Source: Atrina japonica (lineage: Eukaryota > Mollusca > Bivalvia > Pterioida > Pinnidae). From it: a DNA stretch of 64,000 bases. Each line of letters begins with the position of its first letter. Within the stretch, counting starts at the first letter, position 1. This document shows positions 1 to 9,600 of the stretch, piece after piece. The stretch lies in contig BROG01000450.1 in assembly GCA_030159075.1 (NCBI GenBank), forward strand, positions 1 to 64,000, given 5' to 3'. Under the pieces are notes generated by a model. That model saw only the letters and a list, made by a program, of their open reading frames with translations. It did no database searches and was not told the DNA's origin. The translations under genes and the position numbers were made by a program.

Positions 1-1673
1 GAAAAGCATCACACGTGCGTGAGCCGTTGTAAACGCGGCTATAAAAATATTGGTGTTCTCTACTTTGGTCTATGAATCGATCTTTCAGATCATAATCCAT
101 TTGTACCATATCGTCGTTTATAAATTGTATGTTAAGATGATCAATCTGATCGTCTAAGAATTTTTCGTAAAACACTTTCGGTTCGGTCATGAATAACGTT
201 TGTTCCATGTTAACACGTTGACCAAATTTACCCCACAACGAGTTAAGAGATAACTACGCTATGGCGCGTTTACCAGCGTTATGTTTTATTTTACCTAAGT
301 CAATACCTAATTTGGTTTTGACAATTCTTTTGTACTCGTCTACTGACTTATAATATGGCGTGTGTGTGTCTGTTTTAAGTTTGTTTACCCCCCCCCCCAC
401 CACTTTCAATTTGCTTCCGACGCCTATGCCCTTTAAACAAGTCGGTAGGGGCTTCAAAATGCCACACTTTGTAAATTTTTTGAACTTTATAACCTTTATC
501 CAATGCTTTTAAAAATTCCGGTGTGCACCATGTTCCTATAAATGATCGTTCCTCGTCTTCAAATTCTAACTTGGGCGCATGTTTTACGCAGCGTGAACAG
601 TAGTTTTTCTGCGTTTTCGCATTTAATTTTCACGGGTAAAACAGGATGATATTGACCTCTAGGCGGAATAATTTTACATTTAATAAACCCAAACCAGGAA
701 GGATCTACTTTTGAAGGTTCTAAAATTTTGGTAGGATGTCCGACAGGATAAGGCTTATAAAACTGAACCGTTGGATACAAGGATACGAAATCGACGTATC
801 GTCCTTTTTCACCCTTTTTAAAATCATACAATAATTTAGTAACATTAGTTCTTCCACCGAAAAAACCGTCTCTAGGATTTATAGGTGTTACAACCTTTAA
901 TAGATTAATCAACAATTTTTTATTAAGTTGACATTCCCAAACTTCGATTAAATTGTACCCAGCTTTTCTTATTTTATTATTTTTAATGTCTGTGTTTTTT
1001 CTGAGTGTAAGCATATCTATTTGATTCTTAGTGTTAATAGTTCCAGAAGTAAAACACGTTGTGCAACCGTGCCAAAAACAACCTTGAAATTCGTAAACAG
1101 TTTTTGTTTCCTCGCAATAACCGTCTACTTTACCAACGCCTTCTATGTAAAATTCACCACCATTTTTTTACACCATCTTTCTTTGCCACGGTTTCCAACC
1201 ACGAGATAGAGATTTGACTGTGTGTTTCCGAAGATGTTGTATCTTTATGTACGGCTATAGTATCTTCGGGCATGTAATTACTTCTATAAATAGCCATACA
1301 TACGCTTGCAATAGTGATGTATTGTAGAGGATCTATGTTCTCTAACTCTAGAAAATCTTCTCGAAATTTTAACATGCTCCGTCGTAATATATCTACATCA
1401 GACGTACAATATTCAATAAGTTCTTTGTCAAAATCAAATACTTTCTTCTTAATATACCATTCCAAAAAATCGTTATCGCGGTTTTGTAGAGCTCTATTCG
1501 TTATCACCTGTTTTATGAGATTCATCAGTATATAATAATCTTCTGCATTAGTAGGATAAAAATCCCCTGATAATACTATCCTATAAGTATCAAAAAAGGT
1601 TGTAAATTTATAATTTCTTTGCTCATCGATCAAGATAAATTCGTAAGGAAGTGATTTCTTTTTCTTTCTCTCT
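1..1673 (-). pseudogene. Element A: protein-primed-type DNA polymerase B, broken, 3' part
   Basis: Reading leftwards, this stretch encodes the middle and palm of a Polinton-type B-family DNA polymerase. Visible in order are an exonuclease III motif (YCTSDVDILRR, about 1,400), the metal/zinc-like block VDGY...GCFWHGC (about 1,060-1,130), polymerase motif A (DFVSLYP, about 790) and motif B (LNSLWGKFGQR, about 205-250). It runs off the left window edge before motif C. The frame is lost near 1,014-1,020 and 440, and a TAG at 254-256 stands exactly where the catalytic lysine of motif B is expected, so the copy is dead. The upstream end stops at 1,673, where element B has been inserted. The residues before about 1,490 do not look like polymerase. 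In life such enzymes copy linear virus-like genomes from a protein primer. The family call is firm; the boundaries are approximate. Confidence 0.85.
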
Positions 1674-1688
1674 AAGTAGTAATAGGCA

Positions 1689-1817
1689 GCTCCATGGCGG
1701 GCATTTGAATTTTCGCCGCTAGGGGGCGCCGCTAGGGGGCGCCACCAGTGGCGCTGTTTGATGACGTCATCAGAATGCTGGCTTCTGATTGGTCAATTCA
1801 AATGCCCGCCATGGAGC
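1689..1817. repeat. Left terminal hairpin (23-bp perfect arms)
   Basis: Bases 1,689-1,711 are the exact complement of 1,795-1,817, with an 83-bp loop that itself contains palindromes (GATGACGTCATC and CGCCGCTAGGGGGCGCC-type repeats). Both arms carry the core CCATGGCGGGCATTT. The arrangement recalls branched parvovirus telomeres. Confidence 0.88.
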
Positions 1818-1830
1818 CGCGTGTGACGTC

Positions 1831-1998
1831 ATAAGCGGAAGTGTGTCATACCGGAAGTGAGGTCATACCGGAAGTGCGTCATAACCGGAAGTGAGGTCAT
1901 ACCGGAAGTGCATCATACCGGAAGTGATGCCATATTGTCATGGCAATAAGTGAAAGAGCGAATCGTTGGGTTTGGAGGCGTGTCTATGACCGGAAGTG
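1831..1998 (+). promoter_or_regulatory. Array of CCGGAAGT (ETS-like) and TGACGTCA (CRE-like) motifs
   Basis: Six GGAAGT cores, at about 17-bp spacing and separated by GTCATA-type spacers, occupy 1,834-1,926, with a seventh near 1,988. A TGACGTCA lies at about 1,823, and another is in the hairpin loop. CCGGAAGT is the consensus for ETS transcription factors and TGACGTCA for CREB/ATF. The right repeat has only about three clustered copies. Binding is inferred from motif match only. Confidence 0.55.
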
Positions 1999-2164
1999 GA
2001 AGGTTGTGGGGTGGTCATCTTGGATAACGAGCCAATGGGAGCCTTCGTTACAAGAGGTCGGGGTCACGAGAGGTCACTTGAGTTCACGAGAAGTCAAAGG
2101 CTAGAAAGAGAAGTTGGGTTTTTCCAGTTTTGAGCTGAGAGTAAATCTATTTTTAGAACCGAAA

Positions 2165-2330
2165 CTTTGGGTTTTTCCAGGTTTGTGAAACCAGCAGTAG
2201 ATGTCGCCACCGTCGGTGAGAGTGCGCATGCGCGAGAAGCGGTAGGCCGAGCTCGTACATGTGAGTTAGTCGGCGAGAGTCCTGTTTCAAATACGCAAAT
2301 GCGAGAAGCGGTAGGTCGAGCTCGACTCAA
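2165..2330 (+). repeat. Two-copy GCGAGAAGCGGTAGG repeat
   Basis: Two related blocks of roughly 75-80 bp share CGAGAAGCGGTAGG followed by CGAGCTCG. They lie immediately inside the left terminal repeat. Nothing in the reading frames across them looks like a conserved protein. Confidence 0.5.
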
Positions 2331-2434
2331 GCTTGAACTAAGGCTTGTACTTATGAAAACCTTATTAACGTTGCTAGTTACCTATTTTTTCTGAGATATT
2401 GTTTGTACATGTTTCATACGGTAAACACTAAGCC

Positions 2435-2925
2435 TATGGTAATAAAAATCCAAACACTCACCCTATGCCGGTAGTGGTTTTCTGACGATGTTGACTCTTC
2501 GAGCTTCGGATCGCAAATGAGCTCTCAAAGGTCTAACTGAACCTATACTCTAGTCATGTGACTTTTTTTCAGAGATATTTCTATTTTTAATGCATGAAAA
2601 ATAATTTTGTACTATCTAATAAAAAATGAAACACTCACCCTATGCTAAGAGTAGTGGTATTTTCTTATGATGTTAACACCTCGAGCTTCGGATCTCAAAT
2701 GAGTTTTCACAGGCTGAACTGAACCTCTCTCTAGTCACGTGACTTACTATATTTAGACTTTCATCTAATGAAGTGAATACATCATAACAAAAACACAAAA
2801 ACTTGTACTACTGTATATAAAATAAAATATTAAACACTCACCCAATTTTCTGACGATGTTGACTCTTCGAGGTTCGGTTGCCAAATGAGCTCTCAGAGGT
2901 CTAACATTGCTTCTGCATAGATACT
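2435..2925 (-). repeat. Three subterminal copies of a ~110-bp motif
   Basis: Each copy, read leftwards, contains GAGAGCTCATTTG, then GAAGCTCGAAGAGTCAAC or close variants, then GTCAGAAAA and GGGTGAGTG. Copies lie at about 2,450-2,540, 2,630-2,725 and 2,830-2,925. A fourth copy is in inverted position near the other end (8,690-8,800), making this a subterminal inverted repeat. GGGTGAGTG resembles a splice donor, but no matching exon is evident. Confidence 0.7.
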
Positions 2926-3259
2926 CTCCGTTTTGTTTTTTGTTTTTCACTAAGCGATATTCAACAAGTGTAATCCACTAAGAATCAATAAACAGCTCGT
3001 GATCGTATAGATTTTATTGAACAGCAAGTGTAACATCAATAACACATCCCGCTTTGTAACCAAAAAAGAACCTGAGAAATATGGGTGATTGACCTTGCAG
3101 CTGTAACATTATCCAAAAATCAATTTCTATATTCTATTTTCGATGCTATGTGTTGACAAGTTGTTTATTTAAAACATGATTTCATTTTATAATTTAATCC
3201 CATGCCTGTATTTCTCACGCTAGACATCTGGACACCTGTTTTACTGTCGCTATTATTTC

Positions 3260-3600
3260 ACCAGTGCCTTATTCTTTCTCTGAATCTTTTACTTAGAATC
3301 TCTATAGCTCGTACGTCTCATAGAGTTGTGTTACACACACTATTACGCTTTGTAGCCTTATTTTCTCTTACTCAGGATCTCTATAGCTCGTACATCTCAT
3401 AGAGTTGTGTTACACACACACTATTACGTATAGTATCCTTATTTTCTTTTTTACTTAGAATCTCTAGAGCTCGTACGTCTCATAGAGTTGTGTTACACGC
3501 ACACTATTACGTATAGTATCCTTATTTTCTCTTACTTAGAATCTCTATAGCTCGTACGTCTCATAGAGTTTGTGATACTAATACTCCTTCTCATAGTTTC
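3260..3600 (+). repeat. ~80-bp tandem repeat, about four copies
   Basis: Units share TCTATAGCTCGTACGTCTC, then ATAGAGTTGTGTTACAC, then an ATTACG segment, repeated at 79-84 bp. They lie in the gene-poor left part of element B. Short open frames across them are products of the repeat. Confidence 0.75.
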
Positions 3601-4155
3601 TCAATGGTGTTTTTACACCAGATTACTTCTTTGTGTCTACCTTGTAGATACTAGAGCAGGACTCTTAAGTGTACTCTAATCGTGTACACCTTATATTCAA
3701 TAGGTTTAAACTCTAAGTGTACTCTAAACGTGTACACCTTATAGCCAGACATAAATACACAAACACCAGATCATTTTTTTAATAAGTTTAATGCCCCGCT
3801 AAAGAACTTTTTTAGATAGTCGACAGAGGATTAGGGCCGTCCCTCTGTGATTATGTACAATACATAAGAATGAACTATGAGAACACTGATGAACTATGAG
3901 AACATTTACTATGAGAACATTAACTATGAGAACATTAACGTTGAGAACATTAACGTTGAGAACATTAATTTTAAAACGTTCATCACTATGAATGCAAACA
4001 AAACTTTTAGTCACTTTGTCTCACTACTACTACTCACTACACTACATACAGCACGGAGCAAAAGAACGTCAGCTTTTGTCCTAGATCGATCGGTTCGGAT
4101 TCCTTGACGCTGTGACAATAAACGTATTTACATGATAAACAATACTAAAAAACAA
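3601..4155. other. Non-coding stretch of element B with an 18-bp tandem repeat
   Basis: No gene is visible. There is a duplicated TGTACTCTAA-CGTGTACACCTTAT segment at about 3,668-3,745, and a tandem array of about six 18-bp units built on ACTATGAGAACATT and ACGTTGAGAACATT at about 3,873-3,970. Confidence 0.6.
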
Positions 4156-7100
4156 TCACTGCTGTTCGGTTTCCACTTTCCCTTTCTTGGTGGCTTTGCC
4201 TCCCTTCTTGAGCATCAAGTTGAGTTTACGTTTGACTCCTGTTGAAGTCTGTTCGGGACATTCATAAGCCCAATGACCTGACTGGTGACATTTATAACAC
4301 TGGTCCGATTGACGACTATCAAAAGTGATTCCTTTGACTTTACACACCGTTTTGTTCTGACGAGTCTTGTACGCATAATTTTAGGACCTCCTGAGACAAA
4401 GGATAAAATAGAATCGCCATCTAATTCGTCTGTCCATCCTCCTAAACTGTTCATGATAGTAGGATTCCACTGCTGTGGATCGTGTTGATAAATGATACTG
4501 TCTGTATCAAAATATAACACACGTTCTCCCAAACGTTCTAGGGTGGCATAAAGATGTAACCGTGCTAAAGACGTCGTGAAGGCTGCTAGCACTACATTGC
4601 TAAAACCATTAGGTTCATCAAAGTCATCCTTCTGTTTCGAATTCACCAGCATCATGTCTAGCTCATCATGGCCTTTGTCATTTGGAATCAATTCTAAATG
4701 TAATATATCACGAGTGTCATCTTGAAGTAACTGTTGCAATGCTTCATAACTCTCCACATACTGTGTCTGAGGTAAATTGGTCCGTTGAGCAAATTTACCC
4801 CACAAACTGTTCAGAAACAGTTTAGCAATGGTCCGTAAGATAGGATTCTTCTCTACATCTTCTTCTCGCTTGATCAGTTGTTCTTTCGTTTCAATCTCTT
4901 TGAGGTACTGACGACGATCTTCTACTGTTTGACAGGAAGCAGGAAAACCACTAGACTGTTGCTTAATCTGGAGAAACTGATCAATGTAGCTACGGAATAA
5001 AGTATTGGACTGATCAGGGAAATGCCATACTTCAAAGATACGATCGATCACATAACCTTTCTCTATAGCTTTATTCAATTCAGACGTCGTCCATGTACCT
5101 AACAAACTTTGTTCTTGATTCGTATGAGAGCATCGATAACTCATTCCCAACTCCTGTTCGATCCCTTGTTGAGCACAAGTACGACATAAAGGAAAAAGAA
5201 GTTTTCCTCCTGCAAACCGATAAGGTAACACGGGATGAAACAGCTGACGAGGAGGAATAACTCGACATTGTACCAGTCCAAAATATTGATCTAGACTTTT
5301 AAAATCATGCGTAATCACGTCTGGGTGTCCAATGGGAAAAGTCCCATGTTTCAAGACAAACGGGTACAGAGAACATACATCCACGTACCGAATGTCTCCT
5401 TCTTCGCATAGCAAACGAGTAGCATTCGTTCGGCCTCCAAATAAAGCATCTTTAGGAACTAACGGGTCGGGAAAATCCTCATACGTTTTATCAATGAAAT
5501 GTTGAAACTCTGGATCCGTCTTGTACCTTTGACGATAGTCATGTTCCCACAGCGTTTCTACTTGATAGTGTTGACGCAAATACTGATCTCTCTCTAAGGT
5601 CTTTTGATACACTTCTTCATACGTCAAAGAGGGATGAAACGAGTGTTGCTCTTGCTTTAAGTTAGGAAAACACAAGGGACATCCGTGCCAAAAACATCCA
5701 TGAAACTCGTAAATGGCCCGAGTGTCTTCATGATAACCATCCACTCGATAAGATCCTACTTGGACTTCACCTCCCTGATGAGCATGTCTAATCGTTTGAC
5801 CAGTTTCATGTTCTTTCCAACTCAACCAGCGTAATGCTAGGGTGGAATACTGTCGTGGTGAAGGATACCCCCGCGGAGGTATGATACCAATCGTATCTTT
5901 TTGCATATGATTGCGACGATAGGCTATATTTCCCGTACTGGCAAACGTAATTGATTCAGCAAAGGGGTCCACATCGGCTAGTTTCAAACACATGCTTTGA
6001 AAATGCATACAAGCTTGTCGCAAAATAGTCACGTCCGATTCACAGTATTCTTCTAATTCGCATTGCAAATGAAAAATCTCACCCTTTCGAATTTGGTCTT
6101 GATACCACTCTTCAAAATCACGACGGACATCAGGTTTCATACCTTCCGGGTTGTAATACATAGCTGGGGGATATACTCCTATGTAATCTGCATTAGCTTC
6201 TGTATTGAACAAATGCGGAAAGTAGCCTTTCTTGAGTTCAGTCAATCCAAAAGCTTTAGGTAACGAAGCTAAAGGAAACGACAAGAAATTATACGAGTCT
6301 TTAAACCTGATGTTTCCTGCCGTCATAGACATAATCTTAGAACCGTTCATGATCACATCAGGTTTTTCACAGGCATGATGTACCAGATGATGTAAAATAA
6401 ACTGTCCATCGTACCCTTAAAAGTTATGAGCAATAGCTATAGCCCCATGTAAAAGTTTCTCCCTTTGATGTATGTCATCATACACGGTCGTTTGAAATAA
6501 CCAAGTCAAAAAATCAGTGAGTGTCGTGGGACCTCGGAATGTAATACGATGATCCTCCATGGTTTTACATTGCTCACACTAATCATCTGATGTACACTGG
6601 GGACATACACGATGAGCAATACATAGATTAGGTTTGTGTTCTCCGGTATCCTGGGTACACTCAAAATCATAAAAAATGTAATAAGGGGGTGAAGATGATT
6701 CATCCTGAGAAGGGATCCGTTGTATAAAACAACGATGGTCTAGATCCACGATCTGTTTACAATGGCGACATGTTTTCTTCTTTTCTTGACAGCAGTGTTG
6801 TGTGAATTGTTTCTTACTCATCCATACTTGACAAGTGGGACATCGAGTCATTAGCTGACATGGAGACTTGGTCGCATTACTACTATAAGGTTTCAAATGA
6901 TTCTCGTAACACTGAGTCGATGTGAATGTCCCCTGACAATGTGTACATTCTATAGGTTTTATCGTGTTGTCGGGATCACAGGGCGACGCTGCAAAACAAC
7001 AAAAGCAGCATTGAGGACATCGGTGATCTTCTACATGATTATAACCCACATCACAACGGTCACAATAGTAATTATATTCCAAGAGTCCAGGCATAGATAC

Positions 7101-8060
7101 TATACAATCGTAATGGAGATCATCGTATAAGACGTGAATGGGGGCCCCCGATCCTACACCACTATACAGTACATTTAATGCCAATCGTTTTGCATTGGTA
7201 TTCAGTTCGTAGATTTTCAAACGGTAGTGTGGTAACAACGCGGTCTGAAAACGTTGCCATTCTTCAGGGCCACTCTCTTGCTGGGGATCACATCCAGCTT
7301 GTTGCATTAAGGCATGAGTTTCTCTTCGTTGAAGAGTATGTCTACTTGCATCTCCTAAAATCAAAGTTTTCCAATAGCGTTGCCAGTTTTTGTACTTGTC
7401 TCCATCTCCAAGTCCAGGTTTCTGACAATGAAAACGACCAACTGCAATAGCACGAGCTAAACAGGTCTTGTCTTTATTCTTGATCTGTATCAAACTTCTC
7501 TTTTTGTTCACAAACACTTTTTTATCAACACTGAGATGATATTTTCGTTTTCCGCCCCCGCTACCTACAGGTTGTATGACATGGATTACTGACAGGGTGG
7601 TAGACCCATCTTCGATTCTAAAATTTTCATTACTCTGTTATACTTTCTCAATTTTCTCCATGAGTAGATCAGCATTCAGGTCTTTAGCATCCGTAAATTC
7701 TACCCACACTTCACTTTTTAAAATTGGATGATGTATATTGACTCTCATCTTATCCCGATCTTCACACTGTAGTTTGTTCTTAATAGAAGTCAACATATGA
7801 TCTATTACCTCTGATACCAAGTGTATGGCATCTTTAGAAAAATGCTTAAACTTGACTTGGTGCACATTCGAGGCCGTTTTAAACTTGCGTGATTTACGCT
7901 CACTCAGAGTGTCTACTTCATAGTAATCACTATAATCGGTGAGTTGTCTGTTTGCATTAAATCCATCACCCCGTTGATCTCTCTGGTGAGCCTGTCTTTG
8001 ACTTCTCGCCTGTTCTTGTCTTTCATTTAACAATAAATCAAAGTTCGGGAAATTAGCCAT
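4156..8060 (-). pseudogene. Element B DNA polymerase B, three stops and one frameshift
   Basis: From the ATG at 8,060 one frame runs leftwards for about 3.7 kb. The order is an N-terminal basic region, a cysteine/histidine-rich multi-finger region (about 6,720-7,110), exonuclease I (YDFEC, about 6,665), exonuclease II (HNF.GYD, about 6,420), exonuclease III (YCESDV, about 6,040), the YEFHGCFWHGC block (about 5,690), motif A (DVCSLYP, about 5,370), motif B (LNSLWGKF, about 4,800) and motif C (YFDTDS, about 4,500). Stops interrupt at 7,638-7,640 (TAA), 6,579-6,581 (TAG) and 6,417-6,419 (TAA, inside exonuclease II), and one base is missing from an A-run near 4,380. The final frame ends in a CCHC zinc knuckle (CYKCHQSGHWAYEC) and a lysine-rich tail instead of the usual polymerase C-terminus. 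The protein would have replicated the element from a terminal protein or a hairpin. The family is certain; the function is lost as read. Confidence 0.9.
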
Positions 8061-8118
8061 TCCGTGTGTATGCTTCCGTTGTCAAATCTAAAATGTAGTA
8101 CGGTAACTGTAGACATGT

Positions 8119-8126
8119 ATTTATAA
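8119..8126 (-). promoter_or_regulatory. TATA box for the element B polymerase
   Basis: TATAAATA on the minus strand lies about 58 bp upstream of the polymerase ATG at 8,060, a plausible core promoter position with a short leader. No other TATA-like site is closer. Confidence 0.45.
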
Positions 8127-8299
8127 TAATAAAGGAAATAACTGTAGATACTCAAACGAAGTAAAATCACACATACATATACTCTGTTTTATGTTTTACA
8201 GATCCATAAAACTAAAATTTACTGTATTTCCTTTGATTTTTCATATAGAATTAGAAAAAAATAAAAACTAGTGACAGTATCTGTCTTAACAACAGTGTT

Positions 8300-8447
8300 C
8301 AGATGCCAAGTGTCAAAAATGTCAAAAACAGATGTTCAGATGCAAAGTGTCAAAAATGTCAAAAACAAGTGCTCAGATGCCAAGTGTCAAAAATGTCAAA
8401 AACAAGTGCTCAGATGTCAAGTGTCAAAAATGTCAAAAACAGGTGGC
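8300..8447 (+). repeat. Four perfect-period 37-bp direct repeats (iteron-like)
   Basis: Four consecutive 37-bp units start at 8,300, 8,337, 8,374 and 8,411, each with CAGATG..AAGTGTCAAAAATG followed by TCAAAAACA. They lie between the two divergent promoters of element B. Such arrays can bind an initiator or a regulator; this is inferred from position and regularity only. Confidence 0.85.
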
Positions 8448-8479
8448 CAGATGTCTAGACGTGGGAAAAAATCAATACG

Positions 8480-8502
8480 TGACGTCATTCACTCTATATA
8501 AG
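8480..8502 (+). promoter_or_regulatory. Rightward promoter: TGACGTCA plus TATATAAG
   Basis: A CRE palindrome TGACGTCA (8,480-8,487) stands 7 bp upstream of TATATAAG (8,495-8,502). An ATG follows at 8,540. This is a textbook arrangement of a polymerase II core promoter pointing right, away from the polymerase gene. Confidence 0.6.
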
Positions 8503-8539
8503 CTAGTGCTGCCTGAATCTCGGTATTATTTTAATCATC

Positions 8540-8623
8540 ATGGATAACTCATCCGACATGGAAATGCAACCTGAAGTGAGAAACATGCGAATCATTCTTA
8601 CACGAAGGACACGTATTGTATGA
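8540..8623 (+). CDS. 27-residue micro-ORF behind the rightward promoter
   Basis: The first ATG after the TATA box opens a 27-codon frame, beginning MDNSSDMEMQPEV and ending TRIV before TGA. It is too short to recognise. A second frame from about 8,584 stays open to about 8,668 and looks beta-strand-like (HEGHVLYEIEIQNEATLKIV). The locus may therefore be a small gene with one frameshift, or the start of a spliced transcript whose donor would be GGGTGAGTG at 8,750. Function unknown. Confidence 0.3.
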   Translation: MDNSSDMEMQPEVRNMRIILTRRTRIV

Positions 8624-8689
8624 GATAGAAATTCAAAACGAGGCAACTCTAAAAATAGTAACATTAAAAACTTGAGATTAAGTTCAGTT

Positions 8690-8800
8690 AGACTACTGAG
8701 AGCTCATTTGGCATCCGAAGCTCGAAGAGTCAACATCGTCAGAAAATTGGGTGAGTGTTTAATTTTTTATTTTATATACAGAAGTACAAGAAATATAAAA
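8690..8800 (+). repeat. Right copy of the subterminal repeat
   Basis: This copy matches the complement of the motif found three times at 2,435-2,925, including GAGAGCTCATTTGGCA, AGAGTCAACATCGTCAG and GGGTGAGTG. It completes the subterminal inverted repeat of element B. Confidence 0.75.
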
Positions 8801-8859
8801 ACTTGTTGAAACGACGTAAGTGAACAACTTCATACTTCACAACTTTTGTCACTATGTCA

Positions 8860-9080
8860 CTTGTGTATGTCACTTGTGTCACTTGTGTCACGTTGAGACT
8901 TCATAACTTAGAACGTTGCACACGTTGCAAACTTTGAGAACGATACAAACACTTGATCACTTTGACAAACTTTGAAACATGAAAACGGTACACACTTGAT
9001 TACTTTGACAAACTTTGAGAACCACACACACACACACACTTGATCACTTTTGCAAACTTTGTGTACGTCGCACACTTTCA
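8860..9080 (+). repeat. Degenerate CACTTTGACAAACTTTGA repeat
   Basis: Irregular repeats of ACTTGTGTCACTT, and then CTTGATCACTTTGACAAAC with CTTTGAGAAC, fill this stretch next to the right terminal repeat. No gene is visible. Confidence 0.5.
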
Positions 9081-9147
9081 TGTTCTATGGTTCTCTCTCC
9101 TGCCGTGAGATTAGTCAGTCTCTGAAAAACTAGATATCCCATGATAT

Positions 9148-9596
9148 CCGACGGTGGCGCCACCAACTACTAGTTTCACAAACCTGGAAAAACCCAAAGT
9201 TTCAGTTCAAAAAATAGATTCACTCTCAGCTCAAAACTGGAAAAACCCAACTTCTCTCTCTAGCCTTTGACTTCTCGTGACCTCTCGTGACCCCGACCTC
9301 TTGTAACGAAGGCTCTCATTGGCTCCTTATCCAAAATGGCCGCCCCCACAACCATCCACTTCCGGTCATAGACACGCCTCCAAGCTCAACGATTGGCTCT
9401 ATCTCCTTATTGCCATGACAACAGGACCTCACTTCCGGTATGACGCACTTCCGGTACGACGCACTTCCGCTTATGACGTCACAGGCGGCTCCATGGTGCG
9501 CATTTGAATTGGCCAATCAGAAGTCAGCATTCTGATGACGTCATCAGTGGCGGTTAAATTTGAAAATGCGCACCATGGAGCTGCCTATTACTACTT
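9148..9596 (-). repeat. Element B right terminal inverted repeat
   Basis: This is the inverted partner of 1,674-2,216. It has fewer CCGGAAGT units (three clustered plus one) and a shorter hairpin loop, but the same order of blocks: hairpin, ETS/CRE array, GTCATGGCAATAA segment, GGGTTTTTCCAG segments, CCACCGTCGG. Confidence 0.9.
9488..9581. repeat. Right terminal hairpin (18-bp perfect arms)
   Basis: Bases 9,488-9,505 are the complement of 9,564-9,581, with core CCATGGTGCGCATTT in both arms. The two positions at which this core differs from the left hairpin are changed in both arms together. The loop again contains TGATGACGTCATCA. Confidence 0.88.
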
Positions 9597-9600
9597 CTCT

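Larger units (their letters stand above)
1674..2216 (+). repeat. Element B left terminal inverted repeat
   Basis: This is the left copy of the inverted repeat, matching the complement of 9,148-9,596 with scattered substitutions until both diverge after CCACCGTCGG. It is about 94 bp longer than the right copy because of extra GGGGGCGCC-type sequence in the hairpin loop and additional CCGGAAGT units. An 11-bp TGCGCATGCGC palindrome, resembling an NRF-1 site, lies just inside it at about 2,223. Confidence 0.9.
1674..9596. mobile_element. Element B: 7.9-kb inverted-repeat element carrying one DNA polymerase B gene
   Basis: The element is bounded by inverted repeats starting AAGTAGTAATAGGCAGC at 1,674 and ending with the complement at 9,596. 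The 4-bp sequence CTCT flanks it on both sides (1,670-1,673 and 9,597-9,600). It sits inside the broken gene of element A, and removing it together with one CTCT restores a continuous reading frame across the junction, which supports these borders. Inside are long terminal repeats with hairpin tips, subterminal repeats, a gene-poor 2-kb left part, a large leftward polymerase gene, a 37-bp tandem repeat and two facing-away promoters. I see no integrase, transposase, capsid or ATPase gene. It may be a non-autonomous derivative of a Polinton or of another linear DNA virus that keeps only the polymerase. Confidence 0.85.

Noticed and set aside
2094..2394. ORFs in the element B terminal repeat as a small protein
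   Set aside because: They are driven by the duplicated GCGAGAAGCGGTAGG block and are not conserved in the right repeat.
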